Origin: Epichloe hybrida | Lineage: Eukaryota > Ascomycota > Sordariomycetes > Hypocreales > Clavicipitaceae | Direction of reading: 5' to 3' | Length of the DNA: 64,000 nt | Assembly: GCA_019022495.1 (NCBI GenBank) | Contig: JAFEKR010000005.1 | Span: forward strand, 3,286,001-3,350,000 | Shown here: positions 1-9,231 of the stretch, one piece after another | Layout: the number at the start of each line of letters is the position of its first letter | Position numbering within the stretch: the first letter of the stretch is position 1 | Program-made: the position numbers and the translations under genes | Notes under the pieces: model-generated | Seen by the model: only the letters and a program-made list of their open reading frames with translations | Told to the model about the DNA's origin: nothing | The model's database searches: none

Positions 1-740
1 TCTAATAAAGACTAAAATTATATCTTACTTTAATTAATTAGAAGCGCGCTATGTAAGGACCTTTAGAATTTATATTATAGTTATTATTACTAATAGGGAA
101 ACTACCTTCTAGACTAAGAAGCAAGAGGTAAAGGTTACTAACAGGGGTATTATCGTTAGAAAGTCTAGCCTAGCTTATCCGCATTAAAATAGGTATGCTA
201 AGTGGTCTAGGGGGGTGATAATAAGAGTTATAATAACTCTAATAACTTAAGCAAGCTTTCTAGAGAATCTTTAGCCTATAGCTATAGAAGTAGCTATTTA
301 TATCCTTAATTACACGCCTAGAAAGTCTCTAGATTAGCTTTTACTATATTAAGCTTTAAATAAATAGCTACAAGAGAATAAGCTTTAATAGAATTATTTA
401 CTAGAGAAGCTAGAAGCTTTATTAAATTATCTTTAAGCTTTTGGTTATAAAGCTTTTATAATAACATAGGATAGGCTTAGGAAGACAGGTCTAAAGCTAT
501 TATAAAGAGCTTACATTAGTTATCTAGCTAGTCACATCTCTTCTACCTAATATCTGATTTAGGTACTAATAATGCAAAGGAATTATTAGTTCTTATTAAG
601 CTATGTTACCTTTGATAAGTTAATCTTTTACGCTTAAGAAAAGGACCTTTTAATTAAGGAAAAAGAGCCTAAAAAACGCTTTCTTTAAGAGCTTATAGAA
701 GACTTTAAGGTTAATAATACAGATATAGGATCAGAGCTTT

Positions 741-900
741 GCACTACACTACACTACATTGTGTAGTATTTGTAGTGTAGTATAGTATATTACACTACAC
801 TACACACTACACTACACTACATACTACACTACAAGGGAATTTTTTCACTACACTACACTACATGTAGTATTTTGTAGTATTTGTAGTATTTATAATTTTT
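741..900. repeat. Left subterminal repeats of the hAT-like element
   Basis: A dense array of ACTACACTAC and its complement GTAGTGTAGT sits immediately inside the left inverted repeat. The same words occur in both orientations inside the right end (4832-4960). Subterminal short repeats in both orientations are typical of hAT elements, where they serve as transposase binding sites; that role is inferred here. Just inside (905-951) is a separate run of about five copies of a 10-bp unit aatagcttat. Confidence 0.8.
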
Positions 901-1124
901 AGTAATATAATAGCTTATAATAGCTTATAATAGCTTATAATAGCTTATAATATTATTAGTGTTAAAGTTTAATTAAAATTAAATAGTAAATAAGTAACTA
1001 AAATATAAATATAAATAAGTATAAGGAAATTACTATAGAAAAAGCTATACTTTTTAATTACTTAGTATTTTAAGCTTTTTAAATATATTAATAAAATAAA
1101 ATACTTTTCTTTCTTATATTTTTT

Positions 1125-1332
1125 AAAATAATAATAATAGTAATAATAGTAATAATAGTAATAATAGTAATAATAGTAATAATAGTAATAATAGTAATAA
1201 TAGTAATAATAGTAATAATAGTAATAATAGTAATAATAGTAATAATAGTAATAATAGTAATAATAGTAGTAGTAGTAATAGTAGTAATAGTAATAATAGT
1301 AGTAGTAGTAGTAATAGTAGTAATAGTAATAA
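1125..1332. repeat. AT-rich 9-bp microsatellite (aataatagt)n
   Basis: About 200 bp of near-perfect aataatagt units, grading into agt-rich variants (agtagtagt) towards the right end. It lies within the hAT-like element and has no coding content. Confidence 0.95.
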
Positions 1333-1409
1333 TAAATTTAATATCTCTTTTTAAGAAATAATTCTATAACTAATTAAAAAAAAGTATAAACTCTAAGTAA
1401 AAGGCAACT

Positions 1410-1905
1410 ATAAGGACCCACTTTAGACCCACTTTTATTAATTCCTTCTTTTTCTAAGACTAGATTATAGAAAAAAGCATAAAAGTTATTAGGAAGTAGA
1501 GGTATAATTATAAGGACCCACTTTAGATCCACTTTTATTAATACCTCCTTTTTCTAAGACTAGATTATAGAAAAAGCATAAAAGTTATTAGGAAGTTAAG
1601 GTATAATTAGTAAGCCCACTTTAGATCCACTTTTATTAATACCTCCTTTTTCTAAGACTAGATTATAGAAAAAGCATAAAAGTTATTAGGAAGTTAAGGT
1701 ATAATTAGTAAGACCCACTTTAGACCCACTTTTTATTAATACCTCCTTTTTCTAAGACTAGATTATAGAAAAAAGCATAAAAGTTATTAGGAAGTAGAGG
1801 TATAATTATAAGGACCCACTTTAGACCCACTTTTATTAATATATCTTTTTCTTTAGACTAAATTATAGAAAAAGCATAGAAACTATTAGTAAATAAAAGA
1901 TATAG
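1410..1905. repeat. About 100-bp tandem repeat, roughly five copies
   Basis: The word cccacttta recurs at about 1417, 1517, 1615, 1714 and 1815, giving a unit of 98-101 bp. Each unit has the same order of blocks: the cccacttta word, a pyrimidine tract, a tagattatag word and a ttattaggaag word. The last unit is more diverged. It belongs to the interior of the hAT-like element, and no function is visible. Confidence 0.9.
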
Positions 1906-2330
1906 TTAATAAGGTTTACTTTTAAACTTACTTTTTAGTATAATATATAGCTAAGTAAGTAAGCTAAAAATAGTATATATTCTTAAGCTTACTTTTAAAG
2001 CTTTTTTTTCTAATTTTAGTAATAAAGGAAAATATATTATATTTCTTTTTAATATTATAAGAATAATATTCTAGCTACTTTTTAAAGCTTTTTTAAGGGT
2101 TTTTACATTTCTTTTAACTTAAAAAACCTAAAAACTTAATATAATTATTTATAATTATAATAAAAGAAAATATATAGCTAAAAACCTTCTATAATATAAA
2201 GTAAAAAATTTTATTTATTATAAATAGCTTATCTTTATAAATATATTATTATTAGATTTATTATCCTATTTATATATAATAGTAAATAATTTCTTTAGGG
2301 TAAATCTTAGATTTAAAGTAAAAAAAGTAT

Positions 2331-2588
2331 TGTTGATTCCTTCGGATCTTCATCGGTTCAATCGTGGCCAAAGACCAGACCAATTGTGGGTCCAGCGTGA
2401 TGCACGCAATATGATTGGCTGCATTAATTCGCCACCCCCTTTTGTGCCCTACATACGGATTTCGCCTACTTTTCTAGTATCTAGACTTTCCCTCTCTTCT
2501 CTCTCTTTCCTAGCTATCTAACTATCTATTATTAACTTTGAATTTATATAGGATTTATTACCTACATAGGACCTTAGTGTATCTAACA
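2331..2588 (+). repeat. 5' LTR of the nested deleted copia element
   Basis: 258 bp starting tgttgattcc and ending atctaaca. It pairs with 4291-4548. The 63-codon open frame inside it is a chance ORF, not a gene. Confidence 0.9.
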
Positions 2589-3889
2589 CTGATTAGTGGT
2601 TAACTTTATAACCATAGATAAGCTAGGTATTATAAGAAAAGACATTTCTATAAACGCTACTACCACTACCTCTTGTTATACTATAATGGTTATTGTGGTA
2701 GAGAGGCATAACTATATAAGTGTGCTAAAGGAAGAGACTAGAATCCTAGTTACGGGCTTGTTAGGCTTCTAAGGAATTGATCTATTGACCCTTAGGCTTA
2801 GGGATATAACTTTATTATATCTATCTAGGATATTGTTGTTAATTGCTGATTTTATCGTCCATCACAAGAAAACTAACTAACTAACCGAATCTATTGCCGC
2901 GAGGCATTTATTTCGAACCCGACGTTAAAAACAACCCTTAGCTAAGCTAGCTAGCTTAAATTAATCATTATGACTGTTGCTAATGATATTGTCTGATACG
3001 ATTGAACAATAAGCTCTGTTCCTTTTAATAGGCATCTATAGAGAACCCCCCCCCCCCCTTTTCTACCCTTATAATGCCCTAACCTTCAAAAGATGAATTA
3101 CTAAGGTAATTACAACCCCTTTCCTATGCCCTTATAAAAGACTAGAAAGAATCTGTTAAGCTAGATCCAGAGACTACTACGTAGCTTAAGCTTAATAACT
3201 GGATTGTAAGATTCATTAACCTTAGTAAGCATTAAGGTTAGAGAGATGATAACCTCTAGGAATTATTCCTAGAGGACTTTGAAGGATAGTCTAGGAATAC
3301 CTTTGTAAGGGCTAATAGTAAGATTGTACAATAGCTACGCAATTCCCTATGAGATAGTGGTGTGTATGTTACTTGAGGTCCTTTAGCTGCGGCTGCCTTA
3401 TAACAAGTGATTTAAGAAGAAAGAAGATTGCTATGGCCTAAGACTAGGGAGCCTAAAGACCCTAAAGACCTTAAGGACTAGGCTGAAGTGTTAATTAAAG
3501 AGATCACGGCTAAATTGTTGATTAAAGAGATTGTTGCTGAGGGGATGCTGATCGAAGCATTCCTCGTAGAGGAAGAGGTCTGATAAGCCACTAATAAGAT
3601 TACTAAAGATTGTTAAGAGCAATTAACCAAAGACCTCGAAGATTAATAACAATAAGCCGTTAAATGCAAAGATTATTAAGACCTGATGCCTAAAGACTTA
3701 ATGCCTACACGCGATATTAAACAACGCTTTAAGATAGGAAGCCGCAAGGGGAATAACATATTGCGTGGGGATACATCACGAAGGCCTACGTTATGTATGC
3801 GCGTAAGCTTATTGAATATCCCTCTGGTTATAGTTAATTCAGATTATTAGTAGCAAGGAGGCACGAGACCCTTAAGACCTTTAGGACCC

Positions 3890-4096
3890 TTGTGAAGCTA
3901 GGAACCATGAAGGAGAAGAGACTAATAATTGATATTATAGCCCTTTATTAATCATATAAAAGGCATGAGATCTACGAAGTTAGGTGGATTAACGGCAACG
4001 ATAATCCGGCAGATATAATAACAAAAGCATTGCTAAATTCATTACTTTCCTCTTTGATTGATTTGAATGAATTAATAATTCGTGTTAAAGGATAAG
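3890..4096 (+). pseudogene. Copia pol C-terminal (RNase H) remnant
   Basis: One frame reads KEKRLIIDII then, after a stop, KRHEIYEVRWINGNDNPAD and a short tail ending in TAA. This is the usual C-terminal signature of copia polyproteins (host-tRNA-primed element RNase H followed by a W-x-x-G-x-x-NPAD-type motif). Upstream pol is missing, which marks the internal deletion. Confidence 0.75.
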
Positions 4097-4290
4097 TGAA
4101 GAGACCTATGATATTAGGAAACGGGAGCTTAGGTAAGGAATGATGGATTAATTTAATTAACTAATGCTGTGATAGCCAATCAGAGCAGCGGATTCCTATT
4201 AAGGGATTTACTTATATATACTTTCCTTTGATCTGATTTTTATTACGTTTTTAAGCTCTTTAGCCACAAAGGAAAAAGAGAGATTACTAG

Positions 4291-4548
4291 TGTTAATTCC
4301 TTCGGATCTTTATTAGTTTAATCGTGGCCAAAGACCGGACTAATTGTGGGTCTAGCGCGATGCACGTGATATAATTGGCTGCATTAATTCGCCACCCCCT
4401 TTTGTGCCCTATATACGGATTTCGCCTACTTTTCTAGCATTTAGACTTTCCCTCTCTTCTCTCTCTTTCCTAGCTATCTAACTATCTATCATCGACTTCG
4501 AATTTATACGGGATTTATTACCTGCGCAGGACCTTGGTGCATCCAACA
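4291..4548 (+). repeat. 3' LTR of the nested deleted copia element
   Basis: 258 bp starting tgttaattcc and ending catccaaca, followed directly by the target duplicate agtat. It differs from the 5' LTR only by C/T and G/A changes. Confidence 0.9.
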
Positions 4549-4831
4549 AGTATATTAAAATGAATATTAAATCTAATTAAAAAGCTAGAAAGATAAAATA
4601 ACCTTTAGAATTTAGGAAATAAATAGAGTTATATAGTAATACTAAAAATACTATACTTAGCTACCCTATTCCTATTATAAGCTTAATAGTTTAAATAAGT
4701 ATAAACTTTAAAGATTTATAACTAAATAACTAAATTCTAATAAAAAAGAAAGCTAATATTAAGTTAATAAAGAAAAATCTAAAGAATATTATAAGATATT
4801 AATATGCCCCACTTTTATTTTTAGCCTTATA

Positions 4832-4960
4832 CTACATGTAGTATTTGTAGTGTAGTGTAGTATTTACTACACTACACTACATACTACACTACACTACAAT
4901 TCACTACACTACATACTACAAGGAAAGTCAAAATACTACATTTACTACACTACATGTAAA
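4832..4960. repeat. Right subterminal repeats of the hAT-like element
   Basis: Clusters of CTACACTACA and TGTAGTGTAG in both orientations mirror those at 741-900 and end directly at the right inverted repeat. The paired arrays support the element boundaries independently of the target duplication. Confidence 0.8.
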
Positions 4961-5156
4961 GCTCTGTATAGGATATCCTTAAGATATAGGGCACCCATAG
5001 GCATAAGACTCCCTTCCTCTAATCTATTAGTAAGAAGATTAATATAATCATAATTAACTAAATAATAAAGAAAAGGGAAAAGGAACTTAGGAATTAACTC
5101 TTCTAACTCCTCCGAATTTACCTAGCTATTAACTAGATTTTTCGGATTGTAAACTA

Positions 5157-5477
5157 ATGAATATTAATAGTCTATTAAATCCTTCTAAAATAGATTACAA
5201 AGATAAAGATCCAGATATTCCTAATATTAATAAAGATAACCTCCTTAAAGCTTTTACTGCTACCTTTACCCTAGGAGCTAAGAGTAAAGAAAAGCCTTAT
5301 ATATTAAGACTTCCTTTACCTCCTACTTATTATAATTATTTAGCTAGGTACCCTAAAGAAAAGGTATTTATTAAAGCAAGAGATAAAGAGTATAATAAAG
5401 TTATTAATAACAAGGTTACTATTAAAGTTAGTAGATTAGAAGTCCTTTTATATATTAAGATCTTAGGACTTACTTAG
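5157..5477 (+). pseudogene. Copia pol fragment between integrase and reverse transcriptase, copy A
   Basis: A 106-codon frame without stops that aligns with the equivalent stretch of the sister copy (about 25150-25470), where it is broken by stops. It is rich in Lys, Asn and Tyr, contains KPYILRLPLPPTYYNYLARYP, and lies just before the reverse transcriptase region. In copia elements this is the variable linker region. It is a chance survivor within a dead element, not an independent gene. Downstream to about 6950 the reverse transcriptase and RNase H frames are visible but interrupted by many TAG/TAA codons. Confidence 0.7.
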
Positions 5478-6999
5478 GTATTTACCTATAAATTAGATTA
5501 ATTAGGCTACCTTATAAGGCATAAGGCTTAATTATATGTGCTTAGGAATTAGCAAGTAAAAGGGAACCTTTCTACAAGAGCTACTATATTAGTAAGTATT
5601 ACGTTTAGGCTCCTTATAGTAATTGTATATTACTTTAACCTTAAAGCTTATTAGTATAATTTCATTATAGCTTTCCTAAACTTAAAGCTAGATAAAGAGG
5701 TATATTATAAGATGCCGCTAGGTTATAGAGATAAATAAGCTTACTTAAAGCTTTTAAGCGCTATCTATAGGTTACACAGAGCTCCCTTTCTTTAGATAAA
5801 GGAATTAATTAAATAGTTAGTAAGTAAAGGATTTATATAAATCTTTAAAGATGTTTATATATTTATTAAGGATAGATTAATTATCTTCTTCTATATTAAT
5901 AACCTTATAGCCTTATTTATAAAGGGAAAGTCAGCTCTTTATAATAAATTTAGAGAGAGACTTTTTAAAAGATATAACGTTAAGGACCTTAGCAAATTGC
6001 GATAGTTCTTAGGGGTTAAAATTATTAGAGATTGCGAAAATTAATAATTATGGCTTAATTAGAAGTTCTATTAGAACAGAGCTGTGATTAAATTTAATAT
6101 TAAAGTCCTAGAATAGAAGCTAATAGCACTAATAATTACTATTCCACTTAATCCCTTTAAAGGTAATATTAATCTAAAGGATTTAAAGAGATATTAATCC
6201 CTAGTTAGTACTTTATATATCTTATAATTATTATATAGCTAGATATTACCTTTGTAGTATTATAACTATTATAGCACCTTTAATGCCTAGGACCTTAGCA
6301 TATAGAAGCTATAGAAAAGGCTCTGGAGTATAGTTACGCGTAAGGAGATCTCTTAATTAAATTTAATAGTAATAACCCTAAACTTAAAGTATATAGTAAT
6401 GCTTCCTTTACTAATAATCTAGTTATAAGAAGAAGCTTATAAGGCTATATTATAAAGCTCTTTAAAGGTCCTATACTCTTTAAAGTAGGAAAATAAGAAA
6501 CTATAATAACCTCTTCTATAGAAGTAAAGCTCCTAGCACTATTATATTATAGTAAAAAGCTAATTGCCTTTAAATAATTATATTAGGAAGTTAGATTATA
6601 TCTTAGAGATAATACCCTTAAGATTAAATACAATAATATGTAGATAATTTATCTTCTTAAGGAAGAATTCATTAAGCTTATAACGTAACTACGCTATGTT
6701 AATATCTATTATTACTAGCTTTGTTAAGAGGTTATAAAAGGAACCTTTAATATTACCTAAAAGGTAATAAAAGAGATAATTACTAATAGCCTTATAAAGC
6801 TACTAATAGGAAAAGTATTTATAGATTTTAGATAAGCACTAAGGCTTATATAGTTACTAGATTAAATACTTAGTACTAACCTAAAAGAGTAGGAATTACC
6901 TAAAGACCCTGCTATAATTAATAATAATTAAATTATTATAGAGATTAATTTAATTAAATTATTATAGGATGCCTTAATTATAGGCCTCCTAGGGGGATG

Positions 7000-7232
7000 T
7001 GTTAAAATCCTGCTATAATCACTTAACCGCATATAGGTAACTTAGACACTAGGACCTACCTAACTAGTTACTTTTCCAGACCTTTAGTAGATGCATAGTA
7101 TAGTTTATATAGGCAGATTACATACCCTATGGTACAGGTACTTAGTTATTTAAACCGTAGTCCACGCCCTCTTACAGGATCGGGCAACTCAATCCATACC
7201 TTCATTTCTGATCCTAGCTGCTCGGTCCAATA
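7000..7232 (+). repeat. 3' LTR of copia copy A
   Basis: 233 bp from tgttaaaatcc to ggtccaata, preceded by a ctcctaggggga polypurine-like tract. It matches the LTRs at 21789-22021 and 33774-34006 in length and order. Its right half is less mutated than its left half. Confidence 0.9.
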
Positions 7233-7337
7233 AGAATCTAGCTAGCTAGGTGGGTCGGGTACGAGAAGACCCCCTGCAGGGCACCTGCCCCTCTGTGACC
7301 TGAAGATCTGTAGGTGCCTGAGGCAAAAGTGGGGGGG

Positions 7338-7346
7338 TATATATAT
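7338..7346 (+). promoter_or_regulatory. TATA box of the small gene at 7477
   Basis: The run tatatatat lies 131-139 bp before a CAAAATG start and is followed by a long C/T-rich stretch, a common fungal promoter layout. It sits 106 bp from the end of the copia LTR, so the transposon block abuts this promoter. Confidence 0.5.
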
Positions 7347-7476
7347 GCGCCCCTGATCATTCGCTGTCCTGTTCCCTTTTTCCCTCCTTCATCAGCGGCC
7401 ATCTTCCCCCTCGCCGCCCTCGTCGCCCTCGTCGCTCGCTGCCCTCGTTGCTCCCAGTCGCCGTCCCCGCGCCAAA

Positions 7477-8075
7477 ATGATGTGAGTATTCCACCTTTTG
7501 TCTGTCCCATGTCTCATGTAACCACGTCTTCTCAATGGAAATCAAACTGATTATTTGAAAGGAAAGATATCGTTCAGCTTCGTGTCTCCTTACGGCGATC
7601 GTCTCAAAGTCCTCGTCCCGCCGCGTCCGACGGAATAGCATCAAACGCGACGTCATCCGAAGACCATATGTAAGTTTATGTGTACAAACTTGAATAAAAA
7701 TAATCAGAAACAAGAGTATACTAATATATATTTGCAGTGTCTCTATGGAAGCTACTGTGGAAAATACTTTCACACCTTGGACAGAATGGAGTGCTTCTAT
7801 TAATTTTGCGGTTGATTCCTAGTGGCAGAACGCCGCAATATTTGTGGCATTCCTCTCGGTTTTCATCTGGGGCTTTCGTGACTGGATCGCGGCTGTCTTC
7901 TGTCCCAAGATGTAACGCTCGGTTTCTCGGCATTCTTCTCCACGGTGTGGTCGCAACTTGTTCACATCTCTCAGTGTCAACTTGTATGAAAGCTTCTTCG
8001 CCGTTCTCGGTATACCTGTAACGAGCGAGGCAGTCACGATTAAGCCGAGAAACGTCAAACTTGAAAGAAGGCCGT
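7477..8075 (+). pseudogene. Decaying small gene, two introns, two in-frame nonsense codons
   Basis: The start has a good context (CAAAATG). A 5-bp first exon (7477-7481) ends at GTGAGT. A second exon is 7562-7669, and a third begins at 7738 after GTAAGT, a CTAAT branch site and TTTGCAG. Read this way the frame runs MMKDIVQLRVSLRRSSQS to FAVDS and meets TAG at 7820-7822. The same frame then stays open with a hydrophobic, helix-like stretch (AAIFVAFLSVFIWGFRDWIA), meets TAA at 7913-7915, and continues to 8075. Both stops could come from CAG and CAA by C-to-T at CpA, the RIP change. I do not recognise the family. Alternatively it is an intact 65-residue peptide ending at 7822. Confidence 0.45.
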
Positions 8076-8456
8076 AATCCGGAAGACTGTAGCCTTCATA
8101 TGGGACACAAAGGATGGAGGTCCATAAGTTGGCAACGGTGGGAATAAGGGGCTACTTGGAAACGCCACCATGGCCTCGGCGTCTTTTCCACGAGAATTAT
8201 CCTGATGCTGCTGTGTCTTTTCAGCCATGACCGTCACTGAGTCGTCGACGGCAGAACGGCTTGCGTTGATGAACCCGTTGGCATTCTGTCCATCTTTTCC
8301 AGTTTCTAGTATGCAGGCATGAGTAGCCTGGTGAGAGGTTGTGCGGGGAGCAATTACATTCCGTGCAATATAGGCATATTGAGGAACAGCATCGTTGCTG
8401 TCAGATTCGGCAACCATGGTTCCGGCTGTAACTGCACTCAACGTCGATGGCGCCAT
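8055..8456 (-). CDS. Unrecognised 133-codon ORF
   Basis: An ATG-started frame with a balanced composition (MAPSTLSAVTAGTMVAESDS at the start) and no recognisable domain. Its last 20 bases overlap the end of the decaying gene on the other strand. It has no clear promoter or splice support. It may be a chance frame or the end of a decayed gene in this transposon-edge region. Confidence 0.25.
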   Translation of the reverse strand: MAPSTLSAVTAGTMVAESDSNDAVPQYAYIARNVIAPRTTSHQATHACILETGKDGQNANGFINASRSAVDDSVTVMAEKTQQHQDNSRGKDAEAMVAFPSSPLFPPLPTYGPPSFVSHMKATVFRITAFFQV

Positions 8457-9231
8457 ATTGGCAATGGCCTTTCAGTCCCAGTGATGAAGGCCTCAAGTTG
8501 AAGGCTTGACGACGGGCAAAGGCGGTACGAAATAGAATAAAATCAATGTGGAAGCTGCATTTGCGCATTGGACGGACATACAAGGTCGGTCGGTTTGAAG
8601 CATGGAAGAAACCAAGTAATTAATCAAGGTAGGCAAACTGCTTAGAAGCAGTTTCATCCAGCACCCAAATAGGAGAAGTTCAAAAGGAGTCGCCGGATGT
8701 CACACGCTCCGAAAAGAGTCAGCCAGTAGCGCAGCCTCCGTGCCCAATATTGAAAAGCAATCAGGGCATCCAGTCCAGGCGCCACGCCACGCCCCAGCCA
8801 TTGTGGAGTTGGTGTCGCGGGGCATCTCCTAGACATCATAGACATGGTAATATTAATAGTGAATCGACGGGAGAGGAGGGGAAATGAATCTCCATGACGG
8901 ATCGGCAATGATTGTTCGAACGATTATCACAGGAAGGAGTGGGAAATTGAAGAAATTGGGTCGGGCAACAACCTATCGATAAGGACACAATTCCGGTCAA
9001 TCCACTCTGGCTGGTCCGCAAAAAAATGGAAGGAGCCCCCCAGTAAAGCCGCAAAGCCGAGGCCTATGAGAGCTGCCCCAAGCTTCACGACAACTTCCCC
9101 GAGGCTTCAAGGCTTGGTTTCCGTGCCTGAAGCGACCTCAACGGCAATGATCTTGTAGCAACGACGTTCTCAGACTGTCTGTTACTCTTGCTTTTGTATT
9201 CCCCTCCGCTTGACCCCGCGAGATTGAAGAC
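8457..9231. other. Intergenic region upstream of PEX6
   Basis: Several short overlapping frames on both strands, none with a recognisable domain or a consistent gene structure. The right part is the presumed promoter and leader of the plus-strand PEX6 gene. No TATA box is obvious. Confidence 0.5.

Larger units (their letters stand above)
2331..4548 (+). mobile_element. Short internally deleted Ty1/copia element nested in the hAT-like element
   Basis: Two 258-bp LTRs (2331-2588 and 4291-4548) begin TGTT and end AACA. The element is flanked by the 5-bp duplication agtat (2326-2330 and 4549-4553). A purine tract (aaaggaaaaagagaga) lies just before the 3' LTR. The interior is only about 1.7 kb. 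It keeps a 5' stretch and the extreme 3' end of pol (RNase H tail near 3900-4095) but no recognisable integrase or reverse transcriptase core. It is a large-deletion derivative that would need enzymes supplied in trans. LTR differences seen are all transitions. Confidence 0.9.
732..4966. mobile_element. hAT-like DNA transposon, non-autonomous, carrying a nested LTR element
   Basis: The ends form a short terminal inverted repeat: CAGAGCTTTGCA on the left, and the reverse complement of the right end reads CAGAGCTTTACA. Both sides are flanked by the same 8 bp, tataggat (724-731 and 4967-4974). An 8-bp duplication plus CAGAG ends is the hallmark of the hAT superfamily. The sister copia copy has the empty site near 24963-24975 with one version of the target (tataagat). 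Removing the nested copia element and its duplication leaves about 2.0 kb. I see no transposase frame; the interior is repeats and AT-rich sequence, so it is probably a non-autonomous or gutted member. Confidence 0.85.
1..7232 (+). mobile_element. Ty1/copia LTR retrotransposon, copy A (5' end outside window, interrupted)
   Basis: Positions 1-731 and 4967-7232 align along their length with 24241-24970, 24971-25982 and 32791-34006, so this is a second copy of the element at 21789-34006. The 5' LTR, gag and protease would lie left of the window. Position 1 falls in the integrase region. The piece from about 5160 to 6950 carries the linker, reverse transcriptase and RNase H, and the 3' LTR is 7000-7232. 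The copy is split by a hAT-like insertion at 732-4966. Frames are full of TAA/TAG and the DNA is strongly TA-rich, as expected of RIP, so it cannot code for a working polyprotein. The family call rests on integrase preceding reverse transcriptase and on the copia-type RNase H end. Confidence 0.88.

Noticed and set aside
2330..2521. 63-codon frame
   Set aside because: It lies wholly inside an LTR and is not kept in the paired LTR.
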